From positions 1 through 19,224 of the forward strand of contig DEWM01000111.1 of the NCBI GenBank assembly GCA_002363635.1: a DNA stretch of 19,224 nucleotides. The letters are read 5' to 3'. A model generated the notes under the pieces. That model was not told where the DNA came from and made no database searches. It saw only the letters and a program-made list of their open reading frames with translations. The stretch comes from Caryophanales bacterium UBA3210 (lineage in GTDB: Bacteria > Bacillota_I > Bacilli_A > RFN20 > CAG-449). The translations under genes and the position numbers were made by a program. Below are positions 14,152 to 19,224 of the stretch, piece after piece (position 1 is the stretch's first letter; each line of letters opens with the position of its first letter).

Positions 14152-15722
14152 TAGGATTAGTATATAACAATAAATTTTTTAATATATTAGACAATTATGG
14201 GATTTCTAATAGTGTAAAAGATGTAACATTTAACGATATAAAAATAGATTTTACAGGTTATACATTTGAAGACACTCCCATGAAATATCAAGAGGTTCAA
14301 ATTAAAGATTGTGAAGACATAAACAATCCATCAAATGGAAAAGTATTGTTTTTCGGTTATGTAGATAGTTTTAAATTTGGAAAGATGAAATTAGCAGAAG
14401 AAGACAGAGAATTAACAATAACATTATTAAGTCCACGAAAATTAGCTACATTACGTTCTACATCTATAACAGGAACTTATAGCTTAAAAGCTGGAATAAT
14501 TAAGATATTTGAGCCATTAATTAATGATGGATTTATTATAAGTGAAATAAATGTACCAGATGGACAAATGTTAATGTCTTACATATTACAGCCCATCGAA
14601 ACAATAATGAACGACATTTGCAACAAGAGAAATCTTGTTTGGACAATAGACGAGAACAAAAATATAAAAGTAAATTCATTAACATATTTGTTTGGACAAA
14701 ATGAAGCTAAGATAATTAATAATGCGACAGAAGAAGGAAAAAACGGATTTATAGATATATCTCCTGAAATGCAGTCATCAGATTATGCGAATGTCATAAA
14801 CATAAAAAATGCAAGGTTGATATATCGAGATACAACAACAGTAGTTAATAATGTAGTAAATGAATATGGTGGATTTCCAATATTAACATTACCTAAAACA
14901 ATAAAACAAGGAGATTCAATAAATTTTAATCATCCTGTAACACTAGGTAAAAAAATAGGAAAACAGATATACCTTGAAAAAGGTGGAGAATATTACGAGC
15001 CAATAGTAATGTTAGAATTGAGGTTAAATAATTTTTATTTGTTGATTGCATATAATCCTTACACAGATACGATGTCAACAACAGTAGAAGGAGGAACAGT
15101 AACATATTCAGATAATAATGGAGAAGAAGGAACATTAGTATTACAAAGAGATAGTTTCTTTAAAGATGTAATTACAGGAATAAAATGGAATGGAAATAAT
15201 AATACAATAATTAGTACAGATACAGAAAGTGCATTAAGATATGTGACAATGAAGTTTATGCATTCCGCAGAAATAGAAAAGCTAAAAGGATTAATAAGTC
15301 AAACAGGACAAATTGAAAAAAATATTGATGCAAATGAAACTTGGTTTACACTACCTGAATTAACAAATTATGCAAGAAATTTGTTGGTAAAGAATAAAAA
15401 TATAATTAATAAAATAACTTTGAAGTATGACAAAGACCAATCGTTAAATGTTGGAGATTTGATATCAATAGACTTGCCTCAGTTTTATGTGAATGGAACT
15501 TTTGCAGTAACTGAAAAAAGAGTATTGTATGTTAATGAAGATGATATAACATATACTTATATTTTACAAAATTCTGATGTAATAAATTCATATATTGATA
15601 TATTTAGGCCAGTTAAAAAACAAGAAACAGAAACACAAGAGCATAGTTTAATTATATCTGAATTTACAGAAGAAGAATTAAAAGAAATACATACAATAAA
15701 GGAGGTTAGCGATGAAGATTAA
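14148..15722 (+). CDS. Tail hub / tip protein (Tal-like)
   Basis: The 524-residue protein starts at TTG 14148, overlapping the tape measure stop (TTGA); AAGGTAGG (14131-14138) sits 9 nt upstream. Blocks such as IMNDICNKRNLVWTIDENKNIKV (about residues 153-175), then ISPEMQSSDYANVINIKN (about 204-221), and a C-terminal part near 440-490 with LNVGDLISIDLPQFYVNG are typical of hub proteins that cap the tail tube (gp27-like fold). The C-terminus is acidic and linker-like. No separate Dit-type (distal tail) gene is found between the tape measure and this gene, so the N-terminal part may take that role. No protease or peptidoglycan-hydrolase motif is visible. Confidence 0.75.
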   Translation: MIGLVYNNKFFNILDNYGISNSVKDVTFNDIKIDFTGYTFEDTPMKYQEVQIKDCEDINNPSNGKVLFFGYVDSFKFGKMKLAEEDRELTITLLSPRKLATLRSTSITGTYSLKAGIIKIFEPLINDGFIISEINVPDGQMLMSYILQPIETIMNDICNKRNLVWTIDENKNIKVNSLTYLFGQNEAKIINNATEEGKNGFIDISPEMQSSDYANVINIKNARLIYRDTTTVVNNVVNEYGGFPILTLPKTIKQGDSINFNHPVTLGKKIGKQIYLEKGGEYYEPIVMLELRLNNFYLLIAYNPYTDTMSTTVEGGTVTYSDNNGEEGTLVLQRDSFFKDVITGIKWNGNNNTIISTDTESALRYVTMKFMHSAEIEKLKGLISQTGQIEKNIDANETWFTLPELTNYARNLLVKNKNIINKITLKYDKDQSLNVGDLISIDLPQFYVNGTFAVTEKRVLYVNEDDITYTYILQNSDVINSYIDIFRPVKKQETETQEHSLIISEFTEEELKEIHTIKEVSDED

Positions 15723-16743
15723 AAATGAGTACATATTAGTAAATAATGGTCAAAAACAAGTAAAATTACATAATACAATACTAAATACTTATATAAATAA
15801 AATAATTGCTAATCAACTAGATATTGATCCAGATAGTAGACATACGTTATTAATGGGAGAAATATATATCAAGTTTGAAACACCTTTAACGTTTAATAAG
15901 GATTCAATATTGCAAGAAAGCGATTTTGATATTAGATTGCATTATTATACTATGAATAATGATATAACTCCGACAAGGATTATTTATAATTATTTTTATA
16001 AAATAGATAGTTCTATATACAGTATATATAAAATCAGCACCCAAACTTTTATAACTGATTATTCAGAATATATAGGCAAAAAAATAACAGCTATTGGTTT
16101 TGGAGAATTACATCAAAATCAAGGAATAATATATGCATGTGTAGATACATCAACTTATAATTTATATATCGAAAATTCAGAAGAAATTTTTTCGGTGGCA
16201 AGAAGAGATATTATAACAACAGATACAATATTTTATAGCAATAGTAATTTAATTAGAGGACCATTACATTTATGTAATGGTCAATTTCATTATGATTCAA
16301 ATCAATTTATGGATTTTACATATATAGGAATATTAGAAAGCATAGGAGTTGGAGTAACGAAAGCAAAACTGGATAATGAGAAGACATTAATACCATATAA
16401 TCAACATTTGGATATATCAGAACAGAATAAAATAAAAATTAATGATGAATTTACAATAGATTATGAAGCGGATGGATTATTTCCTGCATTGGATTTATTT
16501 CCTGCAGAAGATACATGGCCAGAAAGAATAATTGAAGAACCTATTTATCCAAGTAATGAAATATATCCAGGGGAAGAACAATACATGCTTTCGGTACCAT
16601 ATCAATATTTGCAATTAAAATATAGAGTTTATGAAGTAGACACGATAGAGGGAACATTAAATAAAACCTCTATTTTTTATATTTTAAGTAAAAAAATAGA
16701 GCGAAATAAAAAAATAAAGATGGAAATAGAATACGAAAATTAA
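15712..16743 (+). CDS. Baseplate / tail fibre protein, 343 aa, unknown fold
   Basis: This protein overlaps the hub gene by 11 nt and has its own ribosome site AAGGAGG. It is beta-rich and aromatic with few charges (many Tyr, Ile, Asn), suiting a tail appendage. No family is recognised with confidence; by place it is a baseplate or upper-fibre protein between hub and fibre tip. A repeated short element appears near residues 255-290: LFPALDLFPAEDTWPE, then PIYPSNEIYPGEEQY, i.e. five aromatic-proline steps each followed by an acidic or polar residue. This is a likely linker or trimer collar. The C-terminus has a very basic stretch (KKIERNKKIKMEIEYEN). Confidence 0.7.
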   Translation: MKIKNEYILVNNGQKQVKLHNTILNTYINKIIANQLDIDPDSRHTLLMGEIYIKFETPLTFNKDSILQESDFDIRLHYYTMNNDITPTRIIYNYFYKIDSSIYSIYKISTQTFITDYSEYIGKKITAIGFGELHQNQGIIYACVDTSTYNLYIENSEEIFSVARRDIITTDTIFYSNSNLIRGPLHLCNGQFHYDSNQFMDFTYIGILESIGVGVTKAKLDNEKTLIPYNQHLDISEQNKIKINDEFTIDYEADGLFPALDLFPAEDTWPERIIEEPIYPSNEIYPGEEQYMLSVPYQYLQLKYRVYEVDTIEGTLNKTSIFYILSKKIERNKKIKMEIEYEN

Positions 16744-16756
16744 GGAGGAAAAAAAT

Positions 16757-17245
16757 ATGGCTTTATTTCAATGGCAAAATGGACAAGCAGGAGGTACACC
16801 ACTTTCTGCTGAAAATTTAATGGAAATGCAAAGAATGTTAATAGATACAATATTCCCAATAGGAAGTACATATACAACGCAAGATAATACTAACCCTAAT
16901 TCCATTTTAGGAGTTGGAACTTGGGAACGTTTTAAGGGGAAAGTGGCATTAGGTTTAGATGAAGATGATGCAGATATGAGTACAATTGGTAGAACAGGTG
17001 GAGAAAAAACACATAAATTAACGATCGCAGAAATGCCTAAGCATAATCATACATTTTTAGATAACAATTCTAATACTTACCAAACAATTGCAACTATGGT
17101 AGCAGGTGGAAATTATGATGCTTCACAATTAGGTGGTTTAAGGAAGTACGAAAATATATATGTAAATTATAGTGGAAACAGTGAAGCTCATAACAATTTG
17201 CAACCATATCAAATTGTAGGTTATATGTGGATTAGAACAGCCTAA
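16757..17245 (+). CDS. Tail collar / fibre tip protein
   Basis: The 162-residue protein begins with the WQNGQAGGTPLS motif (residues 6-17). It then has the collar-fibre pattern: FPIGSTYTTQDNTNPNSILG (about 33-52), TWERFKGKVALGLDEDD (56-72), GGEKTHKLTIAEMPKHNH (80-97), and the C-terminal NNLQPYQIVGYMWIRTA. The histidine-rich K-H-N-H block and the HNNLQPY end are typical of phage tail collar domains that form trimeric tips, often metal-binding. It is short, so the receptor-binding part is small. The ribosome site is AAGGAGG at 16743-16749. Its N-terminal motif recurs in the protein at 547-774. Confidence 0.85.
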   Translation: MALFQWQNGQAGGTPLSAENLMEMQRMLIDTIFPIGSTYTTQDNTNPNSILGVGTWERFKGKVALGLDEDDADMSTIGRTGGEKTHKLTIAEMPKHNHTFLDNNSNTYQTIATMVAGGNYDASQLGGLRKYENIYVNYSGNSEAHNNLQPYQIVGYMWIRTA

Positions 17246-17261
17246 AAAGAAGGAGAAAACA

Positions 17262-17555
17262 ATGGAAGAAAAATATATCACAAAAATAATTGAAAATGAG
17301 CAAAGTGTTAAATCAGCTCATCACAGAATAGACAAAATCGAAAAGGATGTTGGAGAGATAAGAGAATTAACTATTGCAGTTAAAGAAATTGCAATGGAAA
17401 CAAAAGCTACAAGAGAAGATGTTAACGACATGAATAGTCGCTTAAAAGTAGTAGAAGAAAAGCCAGCAAAGAACTGGGAAACGATTGTGAAAGCAGTTTT
17501 AACTTCAATTGGAAGTGGACTAGCAGGAGCTGGTATAGCTCTAATATTGAAGTAG
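17262..17555 (+). CDS. xhlA: XhlA-like holin
   Basis: The 97-residue protein has an N-terminal soluble, coiled-coil part (residues 1-65, with heptad-like I-E-K-D-V and V-N-D-M-N-S-R-L) and one C-terminal membrane segment, about 76-95 (AVLTSIGSGLAGAGIALIL) rich in Gly and Ala. The K-N-W block just before the membrane segment is typical of XhlA-type proteins. XhlA works in lysis with an endolysin, helping it reach or act at the membrane. The lysin gene follows 13 nt later. One segment only and the usual length fit the family. Whether it acts alone as holin cannot be told, and no second holin gene is seen in the window. Confidence 0.85.
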   Translation: MEEKYITKIIENEQSVKSAHHRIDKIEKDVGEIRELTIAVKEIAMETKATREDVNDMNSRLKVVEEKPAKNWETIVKAVLTSIGSGLAGAGIALILK

Positions 17556-17568
17556 GAGGTGTATTTAT

Positions 17569-18930
17569 ATGAAAAAGAAAAAAATTCAATTAATAATATC
17601 ACTAATATCATCACTAACAATAATGTTAGCAGTAGCATTAGGTTATAGTTTAACAGGTAAAATTGACAAAGAAAAAGTACATCAAGCAGTAGATACAGTA
17701 ATAGATACAATAGAAACTTATAATATGACTGACGAAGAAATAAAAGATTTGCCAACAACGAAGATAGAAGAACAAACAGAGAAACAAGAAAAAGCAACAG
17801 AACAAGAAGTAGAAAATGAAGGCTTTGAACTTCAAGGCGAGATAGCTTATGAAGGAGATAGAGCAAGAAGTTGGAATGTAATATTAGGAGATTACAAAGG
17901 GCTTACATATTTTAGTCAAATTGATAATAGATGGCGTTATAAAATGTATTCAAGTATAGGAGATAATTCGCAAACAATAGGTTCAAGTGGATGTGGACCA
18001 ACATCTGCAGCAATGATTGTAACAGCTACAAAAGGAGCGATAACACCCGATACAATGTCAAATTTGTTTGTACAATATGGTTATAGAAGTGCAAATCAAG
18101 GAACATATTGGTCAGCTTTTAGAGCAGTAGCTGATGAGTTTAATATAGGCTATGAAGAAACAACAAATATACAAAGGGCATTACAATTATTAGATAGTAA
18201 AAGATTAGTGGTTGTAAGTTGTGGTAATGGATTATTTACAACAGGTGGACACTTTATAGTTATAGTAGGTAAAGAGGGGAACACATTAAAGATATATGAT
18301 CCATATTTGTATAGTGGAAAATTTGATACATCAACAAGAAGAGGAAAAGTAACAGTAAGTGGAAATACAGTATATTGTAGTGTTGATAATTTTAAAAATT
18401 ATGCAAATGCAAAAGGATTTTTCTGTTATGCCCAAGATGGAGAAGTTCCAGAAAACAATATTAAACCAGTAACAACAGATACATATACAAGATATGTCAA
18501 AGTTAATACTTCATTAAATGTAAGAAATGCACCTTGGGGAGCAGTAGTAGGAAGTTTAAGTAATGGAACAGCAGTAACAGTATATGAAACAAGTGGGGAT
18601 TGGAGTAGAACAGACAAAGGTTGGGTAAGTTCAAATTATTTAGTTTCTACAATATACAATAACTATGTTCCAGCAACACAAACATATAGAACAGGAAATT
18701 ACAGAGTAACAGCTAGTGTTTTAAATGTAAGAACTGGACCTAGTACAAATTACAGAGCTAAAAAGTATTATGAACTAACAGCTAATGCAAGAAATCAAAA
18801 TAGTAGATTAGGAAATTACTATACTAACGGTTACAAAAGAGGAGTAGTATGTACAGTAACTAAAATAATTGGAAATTGGGGTTATACTCCAAGTGGATGG
18901 ATTTGTTTAGATTATTGTAGTAAATTATAA
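17569..18930 (+). CDS. Membrane-anchored C39-like lysin with two SH3 domains
   Basis: The 453-residue protein has a basic start (MKKKK) and one hydrophobic segment (about residues 6-29). A charged, Glu-rich linker runs to about 105. Residues about 110-290 form a C39-type papain-like peptidase: YFSQIDNRWRY (114-124), catalytic C142 in GCGPTSAAM, H228 in GGHFIVIV and D244 in IYDPY. Two SH3-like modules follow (about 307-360 and 374-452), with LNVRNAPWG and LNVRTGPSTNYR as typical marks. It should cleave cell-wall peptides, bound by the SH3 modules. An N-terminal anchor before the catalytic domain may indicate a signal-arrest-release or membrane-held lysin. It lies after xhlA and ends the operon. 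Confidence 0.88.
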   Translation: MKKKKIQLIISLISSLTIMLAVALGYSLTGKIDKEKVHQAVDTVIDTIETYNMTDEEIKDLPTTKIEEQTEKQEKATEQEVENEGFELQGEIAYEGDRARSWNVILGDYKGLTYFSQIDNRWRYKMYSSIGDNSQTIGSSGCGPTSAAMIVTATKGAITPDTMSNLFVQYGYRSANQGTYWSAFRAVADEFNIGYEETTNIQRALQLLDSKRLVVVSCGNGLFTTGGHFIVIVGKEGNTLKIYDPYLYSGKFDTSTRRGKVTVSGNTVYCSVDNFKNYANAKGFFCYAQDGEVPENNIKPVTTDTYTRYVKVNTSLNVRNAPWGAVVGSLSNGTAVTVYETSGDWSRTDKGWVSSNYLVSTIYNNYVPATQTYRTGNYRVTASVLNVRTGPSTNYRAKKYYELTANARNQNSRLGNYYTNGYKRGVVCTVTKIIGNWGYTPSGWICLDYCSKL

Positions 18931-18936
18931 AGTAAG

Positions 18937-18974
18937 AGGTAGATTAGATTAATTTCTAGTCTACCTATTTTTTT
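18937..18974 (+). terminator. Strong intrinsic terminator after the lysin gene
   Basis: A 12-bp stem, AGGTAGATTAGA (18937-18948) with TCTAGTCTACCT (18955-18966), has one G-T wobble, a 6-nt loop (TTAATT) and a run of seven T (18968-18974). It closes the plus-strand late operon. The T-run overlaps the stop codon of the minus-strand gene at 18973, so the two convergent transcripts meet at this point. Confidence 0.9.
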
Positions 18975-19125
18975 AATCATCTAAATTTTGAGTTGATGAA
19001 ATACAGAAACCATCTTTTGCTAGATATTTATTTCTAAAAGCTTTTTCTTCATCTTTAGTATGTTTTTCTGTATCAAATTGTTCAACTACTTTATTTTCAG
19101 ATATAAATAATGCATTTAAAATCAT
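18973..19125 (-). CDS. Minus-strand mini-gene, 50-aa protein
   Basis: The gene is read against the late operon. The start is set at ATG 19125 because a strong ribosome site (AAAGGAGGT, 19131-19139 on the plus strand) lies 5 nt before it; the longer reading to 19197 would run through the promoter. The 50-residue protein (MILNALFISENKVVEQFD, then K-H-T-K-D-E-E-K-A-F-R-N-K-Y, then DGFCISSTQNLDD) has no membrane segment or known family. It has a beta-like start, a charged central helix and one cysteine. Its promoter has the same hexamers and spacing as that of the other minus-strand mini-gene (346-477). A lysogeny-expressed or moron role is inferred. Confidence 0.75.
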   Translation of the reverse strand: MILNALFISENKVVEQFDTEKHTKDEEKAFRNKYLAKDGFCISSTQNLDD

Positions 19126-19156
19126 TATTTTACCTCCTTTCTTTAAATAATAAATG

Positions 19157-19185
19157 ATTATATAGATCTTTATTAAAAAAGTAAA
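19157..19185 (-). promoter_or_regulatory. Sigma-A-type promoter for the 18973-19125 gene
   Basis: On the minus strand, TTTACT (19180-19185) and consensus TATAAT (19157-19162) are separated by 17 nt. Transcription would start near 19150, giving a 25-nt leader with the ribosome site AAAGGAGGT. The two hexamers are the same as those at 498-526. Confidence 0.75.
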
Positions 19186-19224
19186 GTAAACAAGCAAAAA
19201 TATTTTAAAATCAAGCCATATAAC

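Noticed and set aside
17321-17866. 181-residue minus-strand ORF rich in leucine
   Set aside because: It is antisense to the lysin linker and holin gene, where Glu- and Lys-rich codons give Leu/Phe on the other strand. It has no ribosome site and spans two well-supported genes.
1-19224. CRISPR arrays, tRNA genes, insertion sequences or an integrase/att site
   Set aside because: No regularly spaced repeats, cloverleaf-like sequences, transposase or integrase ORFs were seen on either strand.

Overview
The window is the late (packaging, head, tail and lysis) region of a tailed phage or prophage with a siphovirus plan, and it has a small-gene segment at each end. The DNA is strongly AT-rich. Arginine is mostly AGA, Shine-Dalgarno sequences are strong GGAGG types, and TAA, TAG and TGA all act as stops (tape measure ends in TGA). 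The terminase, portal, Gp20-type scaffold, Gp15 and XhlA-like families are typical of temperate phages of Bacillota. A clostridial-type gut or environmental host is likely, but the species cannot be read from this sequence.

Layout. Positions 1-546: a leader with a long inverted repeat, two tiny cysteine-rich plus-strand ORFs, and a minus-strand mini-gene (346-477) with its own promoter and terminator. Positions 547-1286: three small plus-strand genes, namely a protein with a W-x-N-G-x-x-G-G-T-P motif, an HExxH metallopeptidase-like protein and a small basic protein. Positions 1296-6069: small and large terminase, portal, and a MuF/minor capsid protein. Positions 6050-6276: a short DUF4926-like ORF and an intrinsic terminator. 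Positions 6399-9790: scaffold, major capsid protein, a coiled-coil head protein and four head-tail connector/neck proteins. Positions 9792-14151: tail tube protein, two tail chaperone-like proteins and tape measure. Positions 14148-17245: tail hub, a baseplate/fibre protein and a collar-like fibre tip. Positions 17262-18930: XhlA-like holin and a membrane-anchored C39-like lysin with two SH3 domains. A strong terminator follows, then a second minus-strand mini-gene (18973-19125) with its own promoter at the right edge.

The most interesting system is at 4567-6276. The minor capsid protein carries an extra C-terminal domain (about residues 382-486) that resembles the DUF6883 domain of polymorphic toxins. 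The next ORF overlaps it by 20 nt, resembles small DUF4926-type proteins, and is followed at once by a terminator. This looks like a MuF polymorphic toxin with its immunity gene, so that virions could carry a toxin. Second, the two minus-strand mini-genes bracketing the late operon share the same promoter layout (TTTACT, 17 nt, TATAAT), as expected for genes expressed in the prophage state while the late operon is silent. Third, the small protein at 547-774 and the fibre tip at 16757-17245 start with the same motif at the same residue positions. These functional readings are inferences from sequence patterns; no database search was possible.
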